Shown here: positions 1 through 9,906 of the stretch, in pieces
Numbering within the stretch: position 1 is the first letter of the stretch
Layout of the letters: each line of letters opens with the position of its first letter
Source: Dehalococcoidia bacterium
Lineage (GTDB): Bacteria > Chloroflexota > Dehalococcoidia > Lucifugimonadales > Lucifugimonadaceae
Direction: 5' to 3'
DNA length: 64,000 nucleotides
NCBI GenBank assembly: GCA_028285005.1
Contig: JANQQP010000009.1
Span: 1 to 64,000, forward strand
The notes under the pieces: generated by a model
Databases searched by the model: none
The model's input: the letters and a program-made list of their open reading frames with translations, nothing else
Told to the model about the DNA's origin: nothing
Position numbers and translations under genes: made by a program

Positions 1-363
1 GGGAGGGAGTCAGAGGGTGGGTTGATGTCTGGGCTTTGCCCAGACCGGGCGCGGCAAGCAGCGCCCCTACCGGATCTCGGCTACAAGTCAGAGGGATGAC
101 CCTCACCCCAGCCCTCTCCCAAGCTGGGAGAGGGGATTGCCCTTCAACGGGCTCAGGCTGGCAACACTCTGTCATTCTGAACTTGATTCAGAATCTCTCG
201 TTGGACCAGGGATCCACGGTCAGATCCCTCCGCTACGGTCGGGATGACACGTCGCAGGGTCGATCGTTTTCCCCTCTCCCTTGATGGGAGAGGGATTGAG
301 GGAGAGGGTGATGTCGGCCAGAGGCCGACCACCTACGACCTTCAACCGGCTCAGAATCGCCAG
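1..363. repeat. intergenic block of short palindromic repeats
   Basis: No gene is supported in this stretch. It carries several short repeat units. One at 170-250 begins GTCATTCTGAACTTGATTC and ends with CGGTCGGGATGACAC; it recurs at 14166-14246. Another at 271-329 is a CCCTCTCCC/GGGAGAGGG hairpin followed by GATGTCGGCCAGAGGCCGAC; it recurs at 21309-21353. A third hairpin, CCCTCTCCC facing GGGAGAGGG, lies around 110-135. Short reading frames across the block only translate the repeats. The block lies just downstream of the E2 gene on the minus strand. Confidence 0.7.
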
Positions 364-1647
364 CTACACAATCAGCCGCGTGGGGTTCTCGAGGTTGCGC
401 TGCACTTCTCGCAAGAACACCGCTGCCTCCGCGCCGTCGCCAACACGGTGGTCTGCCGAGATTGTGGCGTTCATGACCTGCCTGATAGCGATCTCACCGT
501 TGTGCACAACCGGAGTCGGCTTCACGGCTCCAACTGCGATGATTCCCGACTGCGGCGGAACGATGATCGCCGCGAACACATCGGTGCCGAACATGCCAAG
601 GTTCGACGTGCCAAACGTGCCCAGAGTCAACTCTTCTTGAGTCAACGTCCCACCCTCGCCACGAGCCCTCGCACCAATGTCCTTGGCTGCCCGGGAAATC
701 TCGACTAGCGACATGTTCTGCGCACGCATGATCGCCGGGACGATAAGTCCCTGCTCAAGCGCGATCGCCACGCCAATGTTCACGTCGGAATGGCCTTCCA
801 GTTTGTCGTCCTGGAAGAAGGCGTTCCACTTCGGCAGCTTCACCAGAGCGTTCACAACAGCTTTCAGGATCAGGTCGTTCACAGAAACCTTGTCGCCGTG
901 CTCAGCAAGCGCCTCGTTCAACTGCGCACGGAAGTGCATCGCATCGGTCATGTCTACGGCGTGCGTCACGTAGTAATGAGGCGCCTCGGTCTTACTCCGG
1001 ACCGTCACTCGAGCGATCGCCTTGCGCATGCTCGTCAACGGAATATCGGAGCCGTCGACCTCTCGCTTCACCGTCTGCGGCATGACCTGTGCGAATGCTG
1101 GAGACGGTCGGAAGCCCAGCACGTCGTCTCGCGTGACTCTGCCACCAGGGCCGGTTCCGGGGATCTGTCCGATGTCATAGCCCTTCTCGGTAGCCAGCCT
1201 TCGAGCGATCGGAGACGCCTTTACTCGCCCGGCGCCGTTGCTTGAAGGCTGAGTGATCGCAGGCGCTGGCGGTGCGGGCGTTGCTGGAGCGGGAGCCGCC
1301 GCAACGGGTTCGGGCGCGGGAGCTGGCTCAGGCGTTGGAGCTGCAGGTTCGGGAGCGGCCTCAGCCTTCGCTGGCGCTGCTTCTTCTGCAACCTCTGGGA
1401 CCTCATCATCAGCTGCACCGATGTAGGCGATCACCTTGCCTACCTGCACCAGGTCGCCTTCTGCTGCTACCAGCTTGCGGACCAGACCTTCGCTATAGGC
1501 CTCCATCTCAACGACCGTCTTGTCCGTCTCGATCTCGGCCAGCTTGTCCCCGCGTTTGACCTCATCGCCCTCGGCCTTGAGCCACTTGACGATAGTGCCC
1601 TCGGTCATATCGGCGCCCATCGAGGGCATTGTCACTTCTGTGATCAC
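364..1647 (-). CDS. dihydrolipoamide acyltransferase (E2) of a 2-oxoacid dehydrogenase complex
   Basis: E2 core enzyme that moves acyl groups from lipoyl-lysine to CoA in a pyruvate or branched-chain 2-oxoacid dehydrogenase complex. The 427-residue protein has an N-terminal lipoyl domain (1-77, lipoyl Lys43 in ETDKTVV), an Ala/Pro-rich linker (about 85-135), an E3/E1-binding domain (about 143-180, SPIARRLA and GTGPGGRVTRDDV) and the catalytic domain (about 200-427). The active-site motif HRVGDG places His400 and Asp404. The start is GTG with GGGAG upstream. E1 and E3 genes are not adjacent, so the substrate cannot be fixed from this window. Confidence 0.92.
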   Translation of the reverse strand: MITEVTMPSMGADMTEGTIVKWLKAEGDEVKRGDKLAEIETDKTVVEMEAYSEGLVRKLVAAEGDLVQVGKVIAYIGAADDEVPEVAEEAAPAKAEAAPEPAAPTPEPAPAPEPVAAAPAPATPAPPAPAITQPSSNGAGRVKASPIARRLATEKGYDIGQIPGTGPGGRVTRDDVLGFRPSPAFAQVMPQTVKREVDGSDIPLTSMRKAIARVTVRSKTEAPHYYVTHAVDMTDAMHFRAQLNEALAEHGDKVSVNDLILKAVVNALVKLPKWNAFFQDDKLEGHSDVNIGVAIALEQGLIVPAIMRAQNMSLVEISRAAKDIGARARGEGGTLTQEELTLGTFGTSNLGMFGTDVFAAIIVPPQSGIIAVGAVKPTPVVHNGEIAIRQVMNATISADHRVGDGAEAAVFLREVQRNLENPTRLIV

Positions 1648-1934
1648 CGCGGTATCTCCCAGCTCTGACTAGAAACGGCTCTGCGAGTGCCGGACGCATG
1701 CGAACTGCGCTCCGGCGGGATTGCGAGGTTAGAGGGTACTAGAAATCGCACACGAACGGCGGAACTGCGGTTCAACTCCTCCAAACTCAGATGAGCTCGG
1801 GGATTGGCCCTTTGGTTCGGACCAAATGCGCTTACCGCACCTGTGCCTCTAAGGTGTCCGTATAGCTAGAGTTAGAGTGAGCTTCGCCCGCGCATCGTCA
1901 GCCTTCCACTCTGCGAAGCTCTGCGTGGATACTC

Positions 1935-4145
1935 ATGGCAGCTCAATCCACAGCCTCCCGCCCGCCGGTCGCATCGACCAGTTCGGGTACTGCCACCGGC
2001 ATCCTCGGTAACGTAATTGCCGCAGTCCCTCTGTGGGCAAGATGGCTTGCGCTGTTCTTCATCGTGAACACGGCCGCGTCGTCAATTCTGCTTTTCAGTC
2101 AGGCAGCAGACAGCTCATCCGCACTCGATCAACTGCCCCTCGATGACTCGTGGATTCACCTTGTCTACATCCGCGCCGTCGTGACCGAAGGCTGCCTCTG
2201 CTACAACACCGGCATCTGGGAAGCCGGCGCGACCAGCTGGGGATGGGTGTTGTTGAACGCACCGTTCTACCTGGTAGGAACCGAGTGGCTGGGGATCGAC
2301 CCCGTATTTGTCATCAAGTTTGTTGGGCTCCTGACAGCTGCCTTCGGCACGCTGTTCGCGTTCCTGATCGTCAAACGAGTGACTGGAAGCCGTAACTTCG
2401 CCCTGGTCGCCGCGACGCTGATGGCCCTCGAGCCCACGTTCGCCTTCAGCCGGATCTCCGGAATGGAGATTGCGTTGGTCGTCACCGGTGTGCTCGGTGC
2501 CACTCTTGCGATTCTGCACCGCCGCTATCGCTTGGCCGGACTCGCCCTCTCGATCTCATTCCTCGCTCGCCCCGAAGCCGGCCTCTTCGTTGCGATGGCG
2601 CTGGCAGTCGTAGCCATCGACGTCACTTATCGCAACCGCCGGACGCTCCTTCACCTCAGCCGTCGGCTCATCGAGCTTGCAGCGTCCGACACGCCCTCGA
2701 CGGAGTGGGTGAAGACGAAACGGACGCTCAGACGCGTCACCCGATCACGAAGCCTGCTGTGGTTGTCGATTCCGCCGGCCGCGAGCCTGTTGATCTGGAT
2801 CGCGTACAACAAGAGCATCAACGGCACGATCTATCCGAACACCTACCTCGCCAAGCGCGACCCAACATTCGGCGCTTTCCCGATCGACAATATCTCCACG
2901 GTCTTTCACTGGGGTGTCTCGCACTGGCAGCCCTGGGTCTCGGGTTGGATCTTGCCGTTCTCGGCTGCCGTCTACCTGTTCGCCGTGTACTTCGTAGTTC
3001 GAAAGGGCCGGTTACCCTACCTACCGCTCGCCGCATTCCCGCTGCTAATGATCATCGCAGTTGGAAGGTCCCAGGCGTTCGGCGATGTTCCAATGACCTT
3101 CTGGGCGCGGCGTTACGTCGACCCAACAGCGCCGGTGCTGATCCTAACCATTGCGCTCGGCGCATGGGCCTTGCTGGCTATCGGCCGGTCCTACATCAAC
3201 TCCAGAACGGCATCTTCAGGCGTGAGATTGCTCGCCTACGTGCCCGTATTCGGGACGGTCGGAGCCATCGCGTTCATGTCATTCACCGGCGGCTACGACA
3301 TTTGGACGAAGATGCACGAGGACTACTCGTGGAACAGCCGCAACATCGGTGAAGTGGACGTCGCTGCTGGCATCTGGATCGACGAAAACCTGCCCGCAGA
3401 CAACTCGGTCTTCATCGCAGACGCGGGCGCCATCCGCTACTTCGGCAACAGGTTCACCTACGACAGCATCGGCCTGAATTACCACCAGGTCATCGGCCGA
3501 CCTCCTGTTGACCAGATCATCACCGAAAAGCCCGACTCATTGGCGATCTGGATTTCGCCTGAGTTCGAAAACCTGCCGGTCGCTAACAGGCAGGCAGTGT
3601 TCACCACTCCGCGCAACACCATCCTCGGTGGGGGACCGGTCGGCATCTACACGCTCGACTGGGAGCTGGACGATTTTGGAGACGCGAGCGAAATACTGCT
3701 GTTGGATACCGACGGACCGGTGATCGACCAGATCAACATCACCGACCGCGAGTCCGAACAAGCCCACGACTACTTCGTGTCATTCGTGGCATATGCGCCG
3801 AACGCAATTCTCGACATGAACGGTGTCGTCATCGAAGACCGCGGCCTTCTTCACGGAAGCTCTGAAGGTGTGGTCGAGCGGTTCAAGATTGACGCCATCG
3901 AGGGCCAACCGCTCACCCTTGTCCTGCGGCACATCACGAATGAGCGTGGGCTTATTCAGCCCGAAGTACGCGTTGATGGAGTCGTCGCGGGCAGATTGCC
4001 CATCGTTGGTAAAGACGAAGTCGGCCAGGAAACCGCATTCACGATACCGGCGGAGCTGATCACCTCGAACAGGGTTGAGATCGAGGTGCGGTGGGAAAGT
4101 CCCACGACCGAGTTCCGTTGGTGGGCCGTCGCCGGAGCCGAGTAG
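1935..4145 (+). CDS. GT-C-like polytopic membrane glycosyltransferase
   Basis: The 736-residue protein has about ten predicted membrane helices in its first 430 residues and a soluble C-terminal part of about 300 residues. A short acidic motif after the first helix (LPLDDSWIHLVYIR, Asp70-Asp71) and the overall layout resemble GT-C glycosyltransferases that use lipid-linked sugars, such as ArnT/PMT-like proteins. The C-terminal part ends in a beta-rich segment (about 600-736) that could bind carbohydrate. It is transcribed divergently from the E2 gene across a 287-base gap. Donor and acceptor are unknown. The GT-C assignment is from topology and the DD motif only. Confidence 0.6.
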   Translation: MAAQSTASRPPVASTSSGTATGILGNVIAAVPLWARWLALFFIVNTAASSILLFSQAADSSSALDQLPLDDSWIHLVYIRAVVTEGCLCYNTGIWEAGATSWGWVLLNAPFYLVGTEWLGIDPVFVIKFVGLLTAAFGTLFAFLIVKRVTGSRNFALVAATLMALEPTFAFSRISGMEIALVVTGVLGATLAILHRRYRLAGLALSISFLARPEAGLFVAMALAVVAIDVTYRNRRTLLHLSRRLIELAASDTPSTEWVKTKRTLRRVTRSRSLLWLSIPPAASLLIWIAYNKSINGTIYPNTYLAKRDPTFGAFPIDNISTVFHWGVSHWQPWVSGWILPFSAAVYLFAVYFVVRKGRLPYLPLAAFPLLMIIAVGRSQAFGDVPMTFWARRYVDPTAPVLILTIALGAWALLAIGRSYINSRTASSGVRLLAYVPVFGTVGAIAFMSFTGGYDIWTKMHEDYSWNSRNIGEVDVAAGIWIDENLPADNSVFIADAGAIRYFGNRFTYDSIGLNYHQVIGRPPVDQIITEKPDSLAIWISPEFENLPVANRQAVFTTPRNTILGGGPVGIYTLDWELDDFGDASEILLLDTDGPVIDQINITDRESEQAHDYFVSFVAYAPNAILDMNGVVIEDRGLLHGSSEGVVERFKIDAIEGQPLTLVLRHITNERGLIQPEVRVDGVVAGRLPIVGKDEVGQETAFTIPAELITSNRVEIEVRWESPTTEFRWWAVAGAE

Positions 4146-4248
4146 CCTCAAAGACTGGCGAACCGCAGCTGATCTGCGGCCGCTTCACTCCCCGCCGTCT
4201 AGAATTGGCCTAGGATCTTCACTCTTTCGTCGGAGGGCCTGACATCTC

Positions 4249-5172
4249 ATGCATGTAGTAGTCACAGGTTCCAGCGGCCTGGTGGGCAGCATTCTCGTAG
4301 ATGGGCTGACCCGGGACCGGCACCGAGTCACGATCCTGACCAGGGGCGAATCCAAACCCGCGGGCCAGATCAACCAGGTCCGGTGGGACCCCGGCGCTGA
4401 CAGCCTCGATCTTTCCGTCGTCGGGAACCCAGACGCTATCGTGCACCTTGGCGGTGTCGGCATCGCGGCCCGGCGCTGGAGCCCGCAGCACAAGGCCGCG
4501 ATAAGGAACAGCCGAGTTCGCGGCACTCGCCTCATTTCGAAAGCTGCTGCAGCCATGCCCGTGAAGCCTCCGGTGCTGATCGTGGCCTCGGCGATGGGCT
4601 ACTACGGTGACCGCGGAGAGGAGACGCTGACAGAGGAGAGCGAGCCCGGTGAAGGCTTCCTGGCTGAGACCGCGGTCGAATGGGAACGGGCTGCAGATCC
4701 GGCGCGTGACGCAGGTATCCGCGTCGTACATGCTCGATTCGGCAACATCCTCGGACGTGACGGCGGGATGGTGCCGCGACTGAAGTGGATCTACCGCAGC
4801 GGTCTTGGCGGACCGATCGGTTCCGGGCGTCAGTGGTGGCCGTGGATAGCGGTCGAAGACGCCGCCCGGGCGATTCGGTTCGCGATCGAAAACGAACAGA
4901 TATCTGGACCTGTGAACGTCGTTGCTCCTGAGCCTAGCCGGCAGAAGCAGTTTGCCAAAGAGATGGCCCGGGCATTGCGCCGCCCGGCGTTCATGCCACT
5001 CCCCGCGTGGGCGGCGAGGCTGGTCGTAGGCGAACTGTCGGTGGAGTTGCTGTCAAGCCAGCGGATGGTCCCGGAGGTCCTGCAGAACCATGGCTTCACC
5101 TGGCTCGGGCCGGACCTGCAGACCGTGTTCCACCACATCTTCCGAGCACCGGCCGAAAGCGAGTGGCGGTAG
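4249..5172 (+). CDS. TIGR01777 family NAD(P)-dependent epimerase (YfcH/SulA-like)
   Basis: Extended short-chain dehydrogenase/reductase of 307 residues. The N-terminus carries the nucleotide-binding motif VVTGSSGLVGS (residues 4-14). The family-typical segments IVHLGGVGIAARRW, MGYYGD and ARFGNILGRDGG follow, and the C-terminus (about 250-300) matches the DUF1731 domain. Members of this family are widespread but their substrate is not established. The downstream neighbour, aconitase, converges with only five bases between the two stop codons. Confidence 0.88.
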   Translation: MHVVVTGSSGLVGSILVDGLTRDRHRVTILTRGESKPAGQINQVRWDPGADSLDLSVVGNPDAIVHLGGVGIAARRWSPQHKAAIRNSRVRGTRLISKAAAAMPVKPPVLIVASAMGYYGDRGEETLTEESEPGEGFLAETAVEWERAADPARDAGIRVVHARFGNILGRDGGMVPRLKWIYRSGLGGPIGSGRQWWPWIAVEDAARAIRFAIENEQISGPVNVVAPEPSRQKQFAKEMARALRRPAFMPLPAWAARLVVGELSVELLSSQRMVPEVLQNHGFTWLGPDLQTVFHHIFRAPAESEWR

Positions 5173-5177
5173 CGAAA

Positions 5178-7850
5178 CTACTCCGCGCCCATCATGTCCC
5201 GCAGCACATAAGGCAGCAGGCCGCCGTGGCGGTAGTACTCAGCCTCGATGCCGGTGTCGACGCGGGACTTCACCGTGAACTTTGTCTCAGTGCCATCGTC
5301 TGAACGGGCTATCACCGTTGTCTCGGCACCGGGTTCTATCCCGTCTGCCACGCCGGGGATGTCATAAGTCTCCTTGCCGGTGAGGCCAAGTGATTCCCTC
5401 GACTCTCCGGGCAGGTACTGGAACGGCAGCACACCCATGCCGATCAGGTTCGATCTGTGGATGCGCTCGAAGCTCTCTGCAATCACTGCGCGGACTCCAA
5501 GCAGCATCGGCCCTTTCGCAGCCCAGTCACGTGAGCTGCCCGTGCCGTACTCCTTGCCAGCCAACACAATCAGAGGCGTGCCCTCTTCCTTGTACTTCTG
5601 CGCCGCATCGAATATCCGCATCACCTCGCCGTCCGGCAGGTGCTGGGTCCAGTCGCCCTCCTGGCCCGGAGCCAGCAGGTTTCGCAGGCGGATGTTGCCG
5701 AAAGTGCCACGCTCCATCACAAAGTGATTTCCGCGGCGTGAACCGTACGAGTTGAACTCCCTGCGAGGCACATCACCAGCGAGCAGGAACTGTCCCGATG
5801 GCGCAGAAGGCGGAATGCTTCCGGCAGGGGAGATGTGGTCCGTGGTTACCGAATCGCCAACCATTACCAGGACTCGACCGTCAGCGATCTCACCCCGGGA
5901 CGCCGGAGTCTGCGAAAAGCCTTCGAAGTACGGCGGCTTCTGGATATATGTCGAACCGGGGTCCCAGCCGAACTGCTGACCAGACGGCGCGTCGAGTTCA
6001 CGCCACTTCTCAGGGCCGACGAACGCCTCGCCGTACTGCTCACGGAACATCTCCGACGTCACGGAGTTCGCGACAGTGTCCGCAATCTCTTGCTGCGACG
6101 GCCATATGTCACGCAGGTACACCTCGGAACCGTCATCACCCGTTCCAACCGGGTCGTTCGCCAGGTCGATGTCGACACGTCCTGCGAGCGCGTAGGCGAC
6201 CACCAGCATCGGCGAAGCGAGGTAGTTTGCCTTCGTCTGTGGGTGCACGCGCCCTTCGAAGTTGCGGTTCCCGGAAAGTACCGCCGCCGCGGCGATGTCC
6301 TCGTCCGTGATCGCATCGGCCACAGGTTGCGGCAGCGGGCCAGAGTTGCCGATGCAGGTCGTGCAGCCGTAGCCGACGGTCTGGAACCCGAGAGCGTCTA
6401 GATCATCGTCAAGCTCCGCGGCTTCCAGGTAGCGAGTGACGACCGTCGAACCCGGCGCCATCGAACTCTTGACCCACGGCTTGCGCTGCAGACCTTTCTC
6501 GCGTGCCTTTTTCGCGACGAGTCCGGCCCCGAGCATCACATACGGATTCGACGTGTTGGTGCAGCTGGTGATCGCCGCGATGACGACCGAGCCGTCACCC
6601 ACTTCGCCCTTCTGACCATCGATCTCGACTTCGACGCGGTTGCCAGCATGCGAGCCGTTCGAGAACGCATCGGCGAAGTTCTCAGCAACATCAGACAGCG
6701 ATACTCGGTCTTGTGGGCGTTTTGGTCCAGCCATGCTCGGCACCACATCACCGAGATCGAACTCAACATTTACCGAGTATTCGGGCGCGTCCTCAGGAGT
6801 CACGAAGAAGCTGTTCGCCTTCGCGTAGGTCTCAGTCAGTTCAACCAGCTTCTCATCGCGTCCCGTGTCTCGCATGTAGCGTAGCGTCTGATCGTCAATC
6901 GGGAAGAAGCCGCAGGTGGCGCCGTATTCGGGCGACATGTTGCCAATCGTTGCGCGGTCAGCCAGTGGAAGCGCAGCAAGCCCGGGACCGTAGAACTCCA
7001 CGAACTTCTCAACAACCCCGACCTTGCGCAGCATCTCGGTGATCGAAAGCACGAGGTCGGTTGCCGTAGCTCCCTCGGGCAGCGTTCCGCTCAGCTTCAC
7101 GCCCACAACCTCTGGCACCAGCATGTAGTAAGGCTGGCCGAGCATCACCGCCTCGGCTTCGATTCCACCGACGCCCCAGCCAAGCACGCCCAGGCCATCG
7201 ATCATGGTGGTGTGCGAATCGGTTCCGATGCAGGTGTCCGGGTATGCAACGACACCATTTTCATCGCGGTCCGTGAGGATGGTCGAAGCAAGGAACTCCA
7301 GGTTTACCTGGTGCACGATTCCAACGCCTGGAGGCACTACGCGCATGTTGTTGAAGGCGCCCTGCGCCCACTTCAGAAGCTGGTAGCGCTCGGTGTTGCG
7401 CTCAAACTCGCGCTCAATGTTCATCGCCAGCGCGCCCTGCGAGGCGAAGTAGTCGACCTGCACCGAGTGGTCGATCACCATGTCGGACCGCACGATCGGG
7501 TTGATCAGTGAGGCGTCGTGCCCGGCATCGGCCACTGCGTCGCGCATTGCCGCCAGGTCGACCACGACGGGAACACCCGTGAAGTCCTGCAGCACCACAC
7601 GACCTGGCATGTACGGGAACTCGGTCTCGGGCTTGGCGTCCGGACGCCACGACGCCACGAGCCGCACATGGTCCTCGGTCGCAACCCCGCCGTCGGAGTT
7701 GCGAAGAGCGTTTTCGAGCAGCACACGGATAGTGAACGGGGTCTTCGAGATGTCGATCAGCCCGGCCTCTTCCAGCGCCTCCAGCGAGTAGTAGGCGAAC
7801 TCGCCCTCGGAGGTGTTAAGGGTCTTCCGGGAATTGAATGGGTCGGTCAT
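5178..7850 (-). CDS. acnA: aconitate hydratase A
   Basis: Interconverts citrate and isocitrate in the TCA cycle through a [4Fe-4S] cluster. At 890 residues it has the usual AcnA/IRP length. The three cluster ligands are visible: Cys430 in SCTNTSN, and Cys496 and Cys499 in GCTTCIGNSG. The C-terminal swivel domain has the LAGKEYGTGSSRDWAAKG segment. The start is ATG. The gene is monocistronic and divergent from the MFS gene; the gap contains an imperfect CACA/TGTG palindrome around 7866-7881 that is too weak to call an operator. Confidence 0.97.
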   Translation of the reverse strand: MTDPFNSRKTLNTSEGEFAYYSLEALEEAGLIDISKTPFTIRVLLENALRNSDGGVATEDHVRLVASWRPDAKPETEFPYMPGRVVLQDFTGVPVVVDLAAMRDAVADAGHDASLINPIVRSDMVIDHSVQVDYFASQGALAMNIEREFERNTERYQLLKWAQGAFNNMRVVPPGVGIVHQVNLEFLASTILTDRDENGVVAYPDTCIGTDSHTTMIDGLGVLGWGVGGIEAEAVMLGQPYYMLVPEVVGVKLSGTLPEGATATDLVLSITEMLRKVGVVEKFVEFYGPGLAALPLADRATIGNMSPEYGATCGFFPIDDQTLRYMRDTGRDEKLVELTETYAKANSFFVTPEDAPEYSVNVEFDLGDVVPSMAGPKRPQDRVSLSDVAENFADAFSNGSHAGNRVEVEIDGQKGEVGDGSVVIAAITSCTNTSNPYVMLGAGLVAKKAREKGLQRKPWVKSSMAPGSTVVTRYLEAAELDDDLDALGFQTVGYGCTTCIGNSGPLPQPVADAITDEDIAAAAVLSGNRNFEGRVHPQTKANYLASPMLVVAYALAGRVDIDLANDPVGTGDDGSEVYLRDIWPSQQEIADTVANSVTSEMFREQYGEAFVGPEKWRELDAPSGQQFGWDPGSTYIQKPPYFEGFSQTPASRGEIADGRVLVMVGDSVTTDHISPAGSIPPSAPSGQFLLAGDVPRREFNSYGSRRGNHFVMERGTFGNIRLRNLLAPGQEGDWTQHLPDGEVMRIFDAAQKYKEEGTPLIVLAGKEYGTGSSRDWAAKGPMLLGVRAVIAESFERIHRSNLIGMGVLPFQYLPGESRESLGLTGKETYDIPGVADGIEPGAETTVIARSDDGTETKFTVKSRVDTGIEAEYYRHGGLLPYVLRDMMGAE

Positions 7851-8062
7851 ATTGCTCTCGTTCCCACAGTGATCAGTGTGCTCAAGTTCACTCTCACTTT
7901 ATCAACTCGCTTACTCGCCGGTATCGCCGTGTAACATCATCTGCTGCCGCCGACCGGACGACACCTGACGAACATCCGGCGGGGCGTCGACCGTAAGAAC
8001 GGGAGCGAAAGATCCAACAGAAGCTGGTCAACCGGACACCGTTCTTCTACGGCTGGGTCATC

Positions 8063-9322
8063 GTGGGTGTCTCCGGCCTGACGATGTTCTTCCGCAACGC
8101 CGCCGCCACTCTGACCATTGCCGTGTTCGTCTTCCCGATGGCGGAAGACACCGGCTGGACCCGCACCGCGATCGTCGGCGCGGCGTCGGTCGCCGGCGTT
8201 GTCTCGATGTTTGTCTCACCGTTCGCCGGCTGGGTGCTGCAGCGATACGGGCCGCGCGTCCTGCTGGCCGGTTCGATGCTCGTACTTGGCGGAGCGGTGA
8301 TGTCGATCCGTTGGATCGACAACATCGTGCTGTTCTACGTGCTGTTCGGCATCGGCCGGGTAATCTTCTCGTCACCAGTCCAGATCGGTGCGGCGACAGT
8401 CGTTGCACAGTGGTTTGTCAGGCGGCGCGGCAGGGCGACCTCAGCGCTGGGAGTGATGCACTCGCTCGGCATGGGCTTCTTCCCGCTCTTCGCCCAGGTG
8501 TTGATGAACCTTTCGGACGGCGACTGGCGGATGGCGTGGTTCTGGATTGGGATATCGGTCTGGGCAGTTGCGCTACCGCCCACGCTCGTGGCGTTGATCC
8601 GGAGTCCTGAAGAGGTAGGGCAGAAGCCGGACGGAGAAGGTGCTGGCGAAGAGTCAACGGCGGAGTCGAAACCTTCCGCGGCGGACGATGAGGTGCAATG
8701 GACTTTGCAGGAGGCGATGCGCACGCCTGCTATGTGGATGCTCGCGCTGGCCGGAGGGCTGGTCTTTTTCATCCACACCGGAGTGAATATCCATCAAGCG
8801 GCGTTCCTGCGAGACCAGGGCATCAGCGCCAGCATCGCTGCTTCCGCGCTGACCGTTATGGCCGCGGGCACGGCGCTTGGCAGCATCCTGTGGGGCTGGC
8901 TGCTCGACCGAATCCCGGTGCGGACCGTCTACGCCCTTACTGCGGCGTGGCTCGGCGGTGTGGCCCTTCTGTTCCTGCTTGTTGAAACACCCGCAGTTGC
9001 GTTCGTGGTGGCTGCGGTGTTTGGAATCGGGCTCGGCGGTCTGCTTGTCGTGCCACCAGTCGTCATGGCCGACTACTTCGGCCGCAGTTCGCTCGGCGCG
9101 ATTCGCGGCATCACGGAGCCGTTCGTCAGCGGCGGACAGGCTGTCGGAGGCATCGCCGCCGGTCTGATCTTCGACCTTTCAGACTCCTACGAGGGAACCT
9201 TCCCGATGTTCACCGTCGCCGCTCTGATCGGAGTTGTGCTGATCGTGCTGGCGCGCAGGCCGGTTCGAGCGGCGATGCAATCGCCTAATGCATCAGTTGC
9301 TGATTCGCCTGGCCGCAATTAA
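8063..9322 (+). CDS. MFS transporter, monocarboxylate-type
   Basis: Twelve-helix major facilitator of at least 419 residues with a central cytoplasmic loop (about 185-210, rich in Glu/Ser) between two six-helix halves. It resembles monocarboxylate/oxalate:formate-type carriers. The first standard start codon (GTG, 8063) cuts into the first membrane helix. The in-frame sequence continues upstream to a stop at 7994-7996 and reads QQKLVNRTPFFYGWVIV, typical of an MFS N-terminus. Only an ATC codon at 8012, six bases after GGGAG, sits where a start is expected. It is followed by the ThDP decarboxylase genes and may import their substrate (inference). Confidence 0.85.
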   Translation: MGVSGLTMFFRNAAATLTIAVFVFPMAEDTGWTRTAIVGAASVAGVVSMFVSPFAGWVLQRYGPRVLLAGSMLVLGGAVMSIRWIDNIVLFYVLFGIGRVIFSSPVQIGAATVVAQWFVRRRGRATSALGVMHSLGMGFFPLFAQVLMNLSDGDWRMAWFWIGISVWAVALPPTLVALIRSPEEVGQKPDGEGAGEESTAESKPSAADDEVQWTLQEAMRTPAMWMLALAGGLVFFIHTGVNIHQAAFLRDQGISASIAASALTVMAAGTALGSILWGWLLDRIPVRTVYALTAAWLGGVALLFLLVETPAVAFVVAAVFGIGLGGLLVVPPVVMADYFGRSSLGAIRGITEPFVSGGQAVGGIAAGLIFDLSDSYEGTFPMFTVAALIGVVLIVLARRPVRAAMQSPNASVADSPGRN

Positions 9323-9402
9323 TCTCCACCCGGCGCAGCCGGGATTGAGGAGCGTTCCTCGCTAGCGAAAATCATCGGCTAATCATCTCCGACCAGAAAA
9401 AA

Positions 9403-9906
9403 ATGATCACAGGCATCCTTCACCCGGCGAAAGTGGTTGAGCAGCTCGTTCAACAGGGCGTGACGCATATGGTCACGCTGCCCGACTCCGAGACTCGCCA
9501 CATGTACGACCGGCTCACCGCGGAGCCGTCGATTCATGTCATCCCTGTGTCCAGGGAAGGCGAGGCGATTCCCATCGCCGCCGGACTCTGGGCAGCGGGG
9601 CAACGGCCGGTGATCTCCATCCAGAACGCCGGGCTGTTCGAATCAGGAGACGCCTTGCGGGGACTCGCCATCGGCATCGATCTCCCGCTCGTCATGTTCA
9701 TCGGCTATCGCGGCTACACGCGTCATGGCGACACGCCGGACTCAGCCGCACGTTTCCTCGAGCCGTTCCTGCATCTCTGGGGCGTCGACTACTACACGAT
9801 CGAAGGCGACGACGACCTCGACCGCGTGCCGCTGGCGTTCGAGCGGGCTGAGAAGAGCAGCCAGCCGGTGGGAGTGCTGATCGGCACGGAGTACGCGAAG
9901 GAATGA
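9403..9906 (+). CDS. sulfopyruvate/phosphonopyruvate decarboxylase-like alpha subunit
   Basis: N-terminal (PYR-domain) half of a thiamine diphosphate decarboxylase, 167 residues. The catalytic ThDP-activating glutamate lies in VSREGEAIPIAAG, and QNAGLFESGDALRGL is typical of the ComD/phosphonopyruvate decarboxylase family. Family members remove CO2 from 3-sulfopyruvate or phosphonopyruvate. The stop overlaps the start of the beta subunit by four bases (ATGA), indicating translational coupling. No coenzyme M or phosphonate genes are nearby, so the 2-oxoacid substrate is open. Confidence 0.85.
   Translation: MITGILHPAKVVEQLVQQGVTHMVTLPDSETRHMYDRLTAEPSIHVIPVSREGEAIPIAAGLWAAGQRPVISIQNAGLFESGDALRGLAIGIDLPLVMFIGYRGYTRHGDTPDSAARFLEPFLHLWGVDYYTIEGDDDLDRVPLAFERAEKSSQPVGVLIGTEYAKE

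Noticed and set aside
7866-7881. Imperfect palindrome CACAGTGATCAGTGTG between aconitase and the MFS gene
   Set aside because: Only the outer CACA/TGTG and central TGATCA pair; the intervening positions mismatch, and no second copy was seen.
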